A DNA stretch of 8,710 nt from an uncultured Bacteroidota bacterium (lineage in GTDB: Bacteria; Bacteroidota; Bacteroidia; UBA7662): contig CAIOCC010000011.1 of the NCBI GenBank assembly GCA_903856555.1, positions 1 through 8,710 of the forward strand. The letters are read 5' to 3'. This document shows positions 1 to 6,263 of the stretch, piece after piece; the first letter of the stretch is position 1, and every line of letters begins with the position of its first letter. Below the pieces are notes generated by a model that was given only the letters and a program-made list of their open reading frames with translations, searched no databases and was not told the DNA's origin. The translations under genes and the position numbers were made by a program.

Positions 1-1073
1 GCCATGCCTTCCAATGCAAACTGATGCTCGTATTGGCGCACCAAGGCGTTTTTGGGTTGCGTCAAAATAGCGAGCAAGGACTCCCGGTCCAAAGGCTCCA
101 GGTGAACCAAAACCGGCAAACGGCCTAGCAATTCCGGAATCAACCCGTAATGCCGCAAATCAACAGGGCTAACCTGCGAAAGAAGGGATGCGCCCACTTC
201 GGTGGCCAGGGCATCGTTCCCCGAACGGTAGCCAATGGCCTGTTTATTCACCCTGCGAGCGATAATTTTATCCAAACCATCAAAGGCCCCACCACAGATG
301 AACAAAATATTTCGGGTATCCAAGGCAATGTATTTCTGGTCCGGATGCTTGCGACCACCCTGCGGGGGTACATTGACAATGGTGCCTTCAAGCATTTTGA
401 GAAGGGCTTGTTGAACCCCTTCCCCGGATACATCCCGGGTGATCGATGGGTTATCGCTTTTGCGGGAAATTTTGTCAACTTCGTCCAAATAAACAATCCC
501 CTTCTGGGCGGCTTCTACATTGTAATCAGCCGCCTGCAACAAACGCGTCAAAATACTTTCCACGTCCTCGCCTACATAACCCGCCTCGGTCAGGGCCGTA
601 GCGTCGGCAATGCAAAAAGGCAATTCCAGCATACGGGCCAAGGTTCTGGCCAAAAGCGTTTTACCAGTGCCGGTTTCACCAACCAACAGCATATTGGATT
701 TGTCCAATTCGATATCCGGAGTAACGGCCGCCGTCTTGGCTTGACCACTGATTTCGCCAATGCGGCGGTAATGATTGTAAACCGCCACCGACATGGCCTG
801 TTTGGCCTTGTCCTGACCCACGACGTATTGATCCAAAAAAGCCTTGATGGTCCGGGGATTAAATTGCTCCGAACGAGGCTTGCGACGGTTGGGCTTTCGA
901 TTTTCGGTTTCTGCCACCGCATCCGCTGGTAAATCCTGTCGCTCCCGGAACATTCGGTAAACTCCCGGAATACACTGCTCACAAATTCTCCCTTCGGTTC
1001 CTACCACCATAAAAGCGGATTGGGATACCGCCCTGCTACAAAAGGAACAAGTCCAAGATTTGTTAGCTGGCAT
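1..1073 (-). CDS. clpX: ClpX, ATP-dependent unfoldase subunit of ClpXP protease (C-terminus cut off by window edge)
   Basis: Cytoplasmic AAA+ unfoldase that recognises, unfolds and threads substrates into ClpP. About 357 codons are visible, so some 50-70 C-terminal residues (end of the small AAA+ domain) lie outside. Seen in order: an N-terminal C4 zinc-binding domain with C9, C12, C31 and C34; Walker A GETGTGKT at 132-139; pore loop GYVG at 165-168; Walker B IVYLDE at 193-198; the RKH pore-2 loop (GGRKHPDQK) at 239-247; and the arginine finger in LLGRLPV at R318. The ClpP-docking loop reads IGY (280-282) rather than the IGF of E. coli; from memory, Bacteroidota ClpX often has a Tyr here. The start ATG (1073-1071) shares one base with the clpP TAA stop (TAATG), so translational coupling is likely. 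No Shine-Dalgarno sequence is visible. Reading is clean, with no frameshift to the window edge. Confidence 0.97.
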   Translation of the reverse strand, partial: MPANKSWTCSFCSRAVSQSAFMVVGTEGRICEQCIPGVYRMFRERQDLPADAVAETENRKPNRRKPRSEQFNPRTIKAFLDQYVVGQDKAKQAMSVAVYNHYRRIGEISGQAKTAAVTPDIELDKSNMLLVGETGTGKTLLARTLARMLELPFCIADATALTEAGYVGEDVESILTRLLQAADYNVEAAQKGIVYLDEVDKISRKSDNPSITRDVSGEGVQQALLKMLEGTIVNVPPQGGRKHPDQKYIALDTRNILFICGGAFDGLDKIIARRVNKQAIGYRSGNDALATEVGASLLSQVSPVDLRHYGLIPELLGRLPVLVHLEPLDRESLLAILTQPKNALVRQYEHQFALEGM

Positions 1074-1759
1074 TAACGAGCGGATTTGGGGTTTTTCACA
1101 AGGACATCGTCAATCATACCGTAGGTTTTGGCCTCGGTAGCGCTCATCCAATAGTCACGATCCGAATCCTTGGTGATTTTTTCGAAGGATTGTCCGCTGT
1201 GGTCGGCCAAAATTTGGTACAACTCATCCCGGACCTTGAGGGTTTCTTTGAGGGCGATTTCCATTTCAGTGACCTGACCCTGCATACCGCTCATCGGCTG
1301 ATGAATCATAACCCGCGCATGTTTCAGGGCTGTTCTTTTGCCCGGAGCACCCGCACACAACAAAACAGCCGCCATCGAAGCGGCCATCCCGGTGCAAATG
1401 GTCGCAACATCTGCAGAAATGAATTGCATGGTGTCATAGATACCCAGGCCTGCATAGACCGACCCCCCGGGGCTGTTGATATAAATCTGAATGTCACGCG
1501 ATGAATCCACCGAATCCAAGAACAAAAGCTGGGCCTGAATGATATTGGCGACCTCGTTGGAAACCCCGACCCCCATAAAAATGATGCGATCCATCATGAG
1601 GCGCGAAAAGACATCCATGGATGCAATATTCATGGGTCGCTCTTCGATGATGTAAGGGGTAAAACCTTGGAGTTGACGGTGCAAGCCACCTTCAACGGCT
1701 TTGGAATGCATTCCCAAGTGACGGGTGGCGAAAGATTCAAATTCGTTGGAAAAGTTCAT
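1073..1759 (-). CDS. clpP: ClpP, proteolytic subunit of the Clp protease
   Basis: Serine peptidase that forms the double-ring proteolytic chamber used by ClpX. With the ATG at 1759 the protein is 228 residues and begins MNFSNEFESF, which matches how I remember Bacteroidota ClpP starting. The triad is visible and correctly spaced: Ser128 in GMAASMAAVLL, His153 in MIHQP, and Asp202 in DSDRDYW. Other family landmarks are the substrate-strand motif INSPGGSVYAGLGIYDTM and the DVFSRLMMDRIIF segment. The residue after the catalytic SM is Ala where Gly is usual (SMG), a mild oddity. The frame stays open upstream to a TTG at 1792, adding 11 residues (MDPQTPNPLIP), but that extension resembles no family N-terminus and I reject it. 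The gap to the tig stop is 58 nt with no terminator; the 20 nt before the ATG are pyrimidine-rich without a Shine-Dalgarno. It is probably cotranscribed with tig and clpX. Confidence 0.96.
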   Translation of the reverse strand: MNFSNEFESFATRHLGMHSKAVEGGLHRQLQGFTPYIIEERPMNIASMDVFSRLMMDRIIFMGVGVSNEVANIIQAQLLFLDSVDSSRDIQIYINSPGGSVYAGLGIYDTMQFISADVATICTGMAASMAAVLLCAGAPGKRTALKHARVMIHQPMSGMQGQVTEMEIALKETLKVRDELYQILADHSGQSFEKITKDSDRDYWMSATEAKTYGMIDDVLVKNPKSAR

Positions 1760-1817
1760 GGGAATAAGGGGGTTGGGTGTTTGTGGATCCAAAAAGCTAA
1801 GACAATTCGGTCAATAT

Positions 1818-3254
1818 TTAGGCCTCGGAAGGGGAACCAAAGGCCTCTTCCAGCCTGACTTTGAACGATGGATAATCGCTTTCTTCGATGGCTACCTGAA
1901 TTTGGGAACGAAGAATGTCTTCGGCATGACGGTATTTGAGAGAATAGTAAACCGATGACTCGTTCTGTTCTTTGGCCAAATAATCTTCGGCATAGCGACG
2001 CAAAGGAATTTGTTCGGGTGAAATGCCGTAGGATGAAAATTGTTGGAACAAGCGCGCCTCTGCTTCTTGAAGCATGGCCTCTCGCTCAATTCGAACATCG
2101 TGTTGTTTTAACAAAACATCAATGATCAGATCCTTTTTGAGTTGCTTGGCAAAGGCCTCGTATTGAGCTGGATCCTGGTGCTCGTGGCTATGGTCATGAT
2201 CGTGGTCGTGATCGTGGTCATGGTCGTGGTCGTGGTCATGTTGATGACCGGCGTCCCCCTTGTTATCGTTGCTGCGCAGGAGGCGTTTCAAAAAGGCATC
2301 CGGAAGCTCCATGGGATGTTCACCAAAAAAAGCCTCCATCATGCGATAACGGAGTAATTGCTCCGATTCTTCGTCCCAACGGGCCTTAATAAGGTCCTCG
2401 GTGCGTTTCATAAATTCCTCCTCGGTCATCGTCTCCCCAAATACTTTGGCAAAAAAGGCTTCGTTCATGTCGGCCTTGCCTTCGCGGAAAACATTGGAGA
2501 TTTCGTAGGTCCACGTTGAATTGGATTCAGGCGCCTCGTTTTCATCCACTTTGAAAGCCTTGGCAGCGGCGGCTCGGTCCTCCCCGTACAAGTCCCCTAC
2601 CGTTAGGGAACCGGTGGTCCCTTTGCCTTGACCCAACAAAGCAGCACGGAGCTCGGGTGAAACGATTTCGTCCAAACCTACGAGGACCACGGTTTTGCGG
2701 GCTGCATCCCCGCTGGTGGGGGCCTCAGAGGCCGTCAACCGCAGAAAAACCCGGTCGCCGGGCTCGGCTTTTTCGGGGTAGGCCCCTTCAAAAAAGCGAG
2801 TCCGCCATTGGTCAATGGTTTCATCCAACTCGGTTTTGCCGGGTACAGGCTGAATCTTGGCAAAAGATTGCCCGTCCAGGCTCCTGATTTCAACCTTGGG
2901 GCGAAGACCCAAATCGTAGCGAAATTCATAGGTCAAACCAAAATCCAAACCTTGAACAAAAGGATTGTGGCCCGAAACCGGCAAAGGTTGACCGAAGAAA
3001 TCCAGGCCCTCAGCGCGGGCATAGTCCATCAACTGATCGTTGACAACACGACTGAGCTCCTCCTGAAGCACGGACATCCCGTAGTTTTTGAGAACAAGGC
3101 CGGATGGCACCATTCCAGGACGAAAACCCGGCATTTTGATGTTCTTACGAAGGTCCTTGAGCGCTTTGTCAACCCGGGGCTGGTAATCATCCGGGGTTAG
3201 GCTCAGGGTAAGACGCGCCTCTAGGCTGGACGGGTATTCAACAGTGATATTCAA
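1818..3254 (-). CDS. tig: Trigger factor, ribosome-associated chaperone, with a His-Asp-rich loop
   Basis: Binds the ribosome exit tunnel via L23 and holds nascent chains. It is 478 residues, longer than the E. coli protein (432). The ribosome-docking signature GFRPGMVP lies at 43-50. The middle region (about 150-265) starts with PGDRVFL as in the FKBP-like domain but lacks the usual VDG, IPGFE and glycine landmarks, so prolyl isomerase activity is doubtful; I believe this is common in Bacteroidota. The C-terminal substrate-binding arms follow from about 270 and are interrupted at 337-360 by a His-Asp stretch in the loop after LPDAFLKRLL. The start is forced: a TAA stop lies 9 nt upstream in frame (3266-3264), no ATG occurs until residue 41, and translation from TTG gives MNIT, the usual start of Bacteroidota trigger factors. 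It lies 59 nt downstream of tRNA-Leu and heads the tig-clpP-clpX series. Confidence 0.95.
   Translation of the reverse strand: MNITVEYPSSLEARLTLSLTPDDYQPRVDKALKDLRKNIKMPGFRPGMVPSGLVLKNYGMSVLQEELSRVVNDQLMDYARAEGLDFFGQPLPVSGHNPFVQGLDFGLTYEFRYDLGLRPKVEIRSLDGQSFAKIQPVPGKTELDETIDQWRTRFFEGAYPEKAEPGDRVFLRLTASEAPTSGDAARKTVVLVGLDEIVSPELRAALLGQGKGTTGSLTVGDLYGEDRAAAAKAFKVDENEAPESNSTWTYEISNVFREGKADMNEAFFAKVFGETMTEEEFMKRTEDLIKARWDEESEQLLRYRMMEAFFGEHPMELPDAFLKRLLRSNDNKGDAGHQHDHDHDHDHDHDHDHDHSHEHQDPAQYEAFAKQLKKDLIIDVLLKQHDVRIEREAMLQEAEARLFQQFSSYGISPEQIPLRRYAEDYLAKEQNESSVYYSLKYRHAEDILRSQIQVAIEESDYPSFKVRLEEAFGSPSEA
2175..2246 (-). repeat. His-Asp dipeptide repeat tract inside tig
   Basis: These 72 bp encode residues 337-360 of the trigger factor: HQ, then eight consecutive HD dipeptides, then HS, HE and HQ, giving 12 His in 24 residues. 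At DNA level it is an imperfect six-base CAY-GAY repeat. His codons alternate irregularly between CAT and CAC, and Asp codons between GAC and GAT. The mixture suggests that the amino-acid pattern is being kept by selection, or that the repeat is old and has drifted, rather than being a fresh slippage product. By comparison with SlyD, HypB and other His-rich proteins, a metal-binding or metal-storing role (Ni, Zn, Co) is possible; that is inference only. Confidence 0.9.
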
Positions 3255-3287
3255 AACAAAGGTTTAGAGGGTGTATGACAACAAGCT

Positions 3288-3307
3288 CCGAACCCCTGGG
3301 GGTTCGG
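3288..3307 (-). other. Perfect stem-loop between tRNA-Leu and tig
   Basis: A 9-bp inverted repeat (CCGAACCCC on the plus strand at 3288-3296, GGGGTTCGG at 3299-3307) is separated by 2 nt. In RNA it would form about 8 bp closed by a 4-nt loop. It lies 6 nt past the encoded CCA of the tRNA and 33 nt before the tig start codon, in the transcribed direction of both. What follows it on the minus strand (AGCTTGTTGTC) has no run of U, so it is a poor intrinsic terminator. It could be a weak terminator, a tRNA 3'-end processing or stability hairpin, or a structured leader for tig. Confidence 0.5.
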
Positions 3308-3313
3308 CTGGCT

Positions 3314-3398
3314 TGGTGCGGATGGAGGGACTCGAACCCACACGCCTTGCGGCACCAGATCCTAAGTCTGGCACGTCTACCAATTTCGCCACATCCGC
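3314..3398 (-). tRNA. tRNA-Leu, anticodon UAG
   Basis: Read on the minus strand. The acceptor stem GCGGATG (3398-3392) pairs perfectly with CATCCGC (3324-3318); the discriminator is A (3317) and CCA is encoded (3316-3314). The anticodon stem CCAGA/TCTGG closes a loop CTTAGGA with anticodon TAG, reading CUA and probably other CUN leucine codons. The variable region is the long type expected for leucine (13 nt with stem GCC-GCAA-GGC). The T loop is TTCGAGT. The D stem has one G•U pair. The T stem GTGGG/CCCTC has a U50•U64 mismatch, which is unusual. The gene is codirectional with tig and lies just upstream of it. Confidence 0.96.
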
Positions 3399-3483
3399 TT
3401 AACATTCCCCGGGATAAAAAGTTTGGGTCAGCCCCTAATTATCCCTCAAAAGGGGGTCAAATATAGCCATCGAAAGGGCCATC
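3399..3483. promoter_or_regulatory. Divergent intergenic region carrying the presumed promoters of tRNA-Leu/tig and rel
   Basis: These 85 bp lie between two outward-facing transcription units, so promoters for both are expected here. On the minus strand, 3465-3458 reads TATATTTG, an exact match to the Bacteroidota -7 element TAnnTTTG; a start about 7 nt downstream would leave a leader of roughly 50 nt before the tRNA. No matching -33 TTTG is present at the usual spacing, so support is partial. I see no good match for a rel promoter on the plus strand. A short inverted repeat, CCCT-CAAA-AGGG (3443-3454), lies in the middle and has no assigned role. Confidence 0.35.
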
Positions 3484-5745
3484 GTGTATTTTTACAAGGT
3501 GCAAAAACCAACCCTGACCGTCAGTTCCTGGAACCTAACGCCCGATGAGGAAATCAAGGAAATTGCGAAACGCTACCGCAGCCTCCTCAAAACCTGTCGA
3601 CCGTTTTTGGACAAGGCCAACCGAAAGCTCATTCGGCGGGCCTTTGAAATCGCTGTAGATGCCCACAAGGACATGCGTCGGCGGTCTGGGGAGCCCTACA
3701 TCTTTCATCCCATCGAGGTAGCCCGAATCACAGCCGAAGAAATCGGCCTGGGCACAACGGGCGTCATAGCAGCCCTCCTGCACGATACGGTGGAGGACAC
3801 CGGCCTGACGCTCGGGGAAATCGAAAACGAGTTTGGGAATGTTGTGGCCCGCATCATCGATGGTTTGACCAAAATCTCTGGACTTTACAACAAATCGTCG
3901 GATTCCACGCAACAGCTTGAGAACTTCCGCAAAATGCTCTTGACCCTGGCCGATGACATTCGGGTGATACTCATCAAATTGGCCGACCGTCTGCACAACA
4001 TGCGGACCCTGGACAATATGCCCTCGGACAAGCAACTCAAAATCGCTCACGAAACCTCCTACCTCTTTGCGCCCTTGGCCCATCGACTAGGCCTTTATAA
4101 CATCAAATCCGAACTAGAAGACCTGGCGCTCAAGTACATTGAACCCGAAACCTTTCGGTCCATTGTTCGCAAGCTCCAAGAAACCAAGTCCAAAAGAGAC
4201 CGGTACATCCGTGATTTCATTGAACCTCTTCACAAAAAATTAACCGAAGCCGGTTTGCAAGCCGAAATCAAGGGGAGGCCCAAGAGCATTTCGTCCATCC
4301 TCCACAAAATGAAAAAACAAAACATAGAATTCGAAGAAGTCTATGATTTGTTTGCGATTCGAATCATCCTTGATAGCCCCCCAAGCCTCGAAAAAACCGA
4401 TTGTTGGCAGGTCTATGCCCTGATCACGGACCAATACCAGCCCAACCCCAACCGGCTCAGAGACTGGATCTCCACCCCCAAGATCAACGGCTATGAATCC
4501 CTGCATACGACTGTCATGGGCCCTGAAGGCAAATGGGTGGAAATCCAAATCCGTAGTCGCCGCATGAACGCAGTGGCCGAAAAAGGACTCGCCGCCCACT
4601 GGAAATACAAGGACCAAGACGGAGACCCTGCCCTGGATGCCTGGATTTCCAAAGTGAGAGAAATGTTGGAATCCCCGCAGCACAATACCATGGAATTCAT
4701 GGATGAGTTCAAGCTGCAATTATATTCCAAAGAGATCTTTGTATTCACACCCAAAGGCCATCTCCTCAAAATGTCAGCCGGTTCAACGGCCCTTGATATG
4801 GCCTTTGAAATTCATACAGAACTAGGCCTCAAATGCATAGGCGCCAAAGTTCACCACAAATTGGTGCCCCTCAGTTATGTGTTAAAAAATGGGGATCAGG
4901 TCGAAATTCTCAGTTCCAAAATCCAAGAACCCGGTCCGGATTGGTTGGATTTTTTGACCACCGCCAAGGCCAAAAACCGGGTGCGGCAACATTTGCGGGA
5001 TCAGCGCCGAAAACTGGCCGAGAAAGGCCAGAACAAATTTTTGGACAAGCTACAAACCATGACCACGGAGGTCGGTGAAGACATGTTGCATCGCATCGCC
5101 TTCCATTTGGGTCTCCCCAGTGTTTCGGACCTGTATTATCTCAGCGAAATCAACAAGATTAACTGGAGCGAGGTCCAGCAGGCCGTTCGCAGAAAATACC
5201 GGAAATCAAACGGAGACACCCTTCCTGCCGAAGCGAGCCCCGAACGCCCCAACGGCGACGCCTTGGTTATCAACCATCCTTCGGTTTGGATGGACGGGAG
5301 CGATCGGGAATTCCGGTACAGTTTAGCCCCTTGTTGCAACCCCATCCCAGGGGATGAAATTGTCGGGATTCCACAACCCGGTTCCGAAATGCTGGTGCAT
5401 CGCCAAAACTGTCTCAACGCCGCCCTCACCCATTCCACGGCCCATCACCGCACCATTCGCACCCGTTGGAACAAGGGAGCGCGGGTTGCTTTTTTGACGG
5501 GTATCCAACTGCGTGGTGTGGACGACAAGGGAATCATTAGCGGTATTTCCAGGGTCATCACCGAAGAAATGCAACTCAACATGCGCTCCATTTCGGTACT
5601 ATCCGAGGACGGCATCTTTGAGGGACAAATCATGGTCTACCTCGAAGATACCCAGGTATTGCAGGATTTGTTACGAAGACTCCGAAAAGTCAAAGGCGTT
5701 CACAAGGTGGACCGTATCGAAAAATCAACCCCCAACGAAGCATGA
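3484..5745 (+). CDS. rel: Bifunctional (p)ppGpp synthetase/hydrolase of the Rel/SpoT family
   Basis: Transfers pyrophosphate from ATP to GTP or GDP to make the (p)ppGpp alarmone, and hydrolyses it; it controls the stringent response from the ribosome. The 753 residues carry the full long-Rel architecture. The hydrolase has H75, H100-D101 with HDTVED (100-105), and the LADRLHNM segment with D168 and N172. The synthetase has GRPKS (264-268), D288 in YDLFAIRI, RLRD (324-327) at the position of the RxKD/ExDD motif, NGYESLHT, and E353 in VEIQIR. TGS is about 416-478. A zinc-finger-like domain has C617, C618, H639 and C643. A C-terminal ACT domain covers about 673-745. Both catalytic halves look intact. 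The start must be non-ATG: the upstream in-frame stop is at 3436 and the first ATG is residue 64, inside the hydrolase domain. GTG at 3484 is chosen; GTG at 3499 is possible. The stop overlaps the next start (ATGA). Confidence 0.96.
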   Translation: MYFYKVQKPTLTVSSWNLTPDEEIKEIAKRYRSLLKTCRPFLDKANRKLIRRAFEIAVDAHKDMRRRSGEPYIFHPIEVARITAEEIGLGTTGVIAALLHDTVEDTGLTLGEIENEFGNVVARIIDGLTKISGLYNKSSDSTQQLENFRKMLLTLADDIRVILIKLADRLHNMRTLDNMPSDKQLKIAHETSYLFAPLAHRLGLYNIKSELEDLALKYIEPETFRSIVRKLQETKSKRDRYIRDFIEPLHKKLTEAGLQAEIKGRPKSISSILHKMKKQNIEFEEVYDLFAIRIILDSPPSLEKTDCWQVYALITDQYQPNPNRLRDWISTPKINGYESLHTTVMGPEGKWVEIQIRSRRMNAVAEKGLAAHWKYKDQDGDPALDAWISKVREMLESPQHNTMEFMDEFKLQLYSKEIFVFTPKGHLLKMSAGSTALDMAFEIHTELGLKCIGAKVHHKLVPLSYVLKNGDQVEILSSKIQEPGPDWLDFLTTAKAKNRVRQHLRDQRRKLAEKGQNKFLDKLQTMTTEVGEDMLHRIAFHLGLPSVSDLYYLSEINKINWSEVQQAVRRKYRKSNGDTLPAEASPERPNGDALVINHPSVWMDGSDREFRYSLAPCCNPIPGDEIVGIPQPGSEMLVHRQNCLNAALTHSTAHHRTIRTRWNKGARVAFLTGIQLRGVDDKGIISGISRVITEEMQLNMRSISVLSEDGIFEGQIMVYLEDTQVLQDLLRRLRKVKGVHKVDRIEKSTPNEA

Positions 5746-6242
5746 ACTTGGAACCCGTTGAGGCTGCTTTTTTTGAATTTCTGCAGGAGCGGGGTTTGAG
5801 GCAAACCCCCGAAAGACAATGCATCCTTCGTCGTGTCTATGCTATGAACGGCCCTTTCACCGCCGATACCCTCCTGGAGGATCTTCGATCCTCCGATAGC
5901 CGTTTGTCCAGAGCCACCGTTTACAATACCCTGGAATTGCTACTGGAATGCAGGCTGGTGGCGCATCATCAATTTGGACGTTTTGGATCCTATTACGAAA
6001 AAAGCCACGGACGACGGCAGGCCGACCATTTGCTATGCACCAATTGCGGTCGAATTCAAGAGTTTTGCGACCCCCGACTCCACTCCATTTTGCAGGATGC
6101 CGGCCAGGTTTTGGGCCAAAGGGTCCTGCACCATGAATTGCACCTGCACGGGGAATGCCTCCTGCTCCAAAGCACCGGGCAATGCCCGCACCAAAAAAGT
6201 TCCAAGGCAGACCCTTCGTCATCAAGCCCTGCTTTGCACTAA
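5742..6242 (+). CDS. Fur-family metal- or peroxide-responsive transcription regulator
   Basis: Dimeric winged-helix DNA-binding protein of the Fur/Zur/PerR family, 166 residues. The N-terminal half has the family opening GLRQTPERQCIL (18-29) and the recognition helix LSRATVYNTLELL (55-67). The dimerisation half has H96 followed by the CxxC pair C99/C102 (HLLCTNC), then FCDPRL, then a histidine cluster HHELHLHGEC (130-139). The second structural CxxC, expected near the C-terminus, is absent: C139 is followed by leucines, and the next Cys is C148. The tail (152-166) is Ser-rich and low complexity. Which member (iron, zinc or peroxide) cannot be decided from sequence alone, so no symbol is given. 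The ATG overlaps the rel stop by 4 nt, which implies coupled translation, and purA follows after 21 nt. A Fur-type gene between rel and purA is a gene order I associate with Bacteroidota. Confidence 0.9.
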   Translation: MNLEPVEAAFFEFLQERGLRQTPERQCILRRVYAMNGPFTADTLLEDLRSSDSRLSRATVYNTLELLLECRLVAHHQFGRFGSYYEKSHGRRQADHLLCTNCGRIQEFCDPRLHSILQDAGQVLGQRVLHHELHLHGECLLLQSTGQCPHQKSSKADPSSSSPALH

Positions 6243-6263
6243 ATTTGAGTTTTAAGAACGCGT

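Noticed and set aside
150..932. Plus-strand open frame of 260 codons
   Set aside because: It is antisense to clpX, which reads cleanly with every family motif over the same span; the plus-strand product resembles no family.
590..982. Minus-strand 130-codon frame overlapping clpX
   Set aside because: It is the neighbouring frame of clpX on the same strand; the clpX frame carries the zinc-binding cysteines and Walker A.
1760..1792. ClpP start at TTG 1792, giving 239 residues
   Set aside because: The ATG at 1759 gives the family-typical MNF start; the extra 11 residues are proline-rich and unlike any ClpP N-terminus.
2175..2246. Short tandem repeat as a CRISPR-like or intergenic repeat array
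   Set aside because: The unit is six bases, has no spacers, and encodes in-frame His-Asp inside tig.
2142..2357. Plus-strand small open frame with a Val/Met-rich, membrane-like stretch
   Set aside because: It is simply the complement of the His-Asp repeat in tig: CAY-GAY read backwards gives hydrophobic codons.
3288..3307. Intrinsic terminator after tRNA-Leu
   Set aside because: The stem is good, but no run of T follows in the direction of transcription, so only a stem-loop is reported.
3275..3466. Plus-strand 63-codon frame containing GWRDSNPHALRHQ
   Set aside because: This is the familiar false protein produced by reading the antisense of a tRNA-Leu gene.
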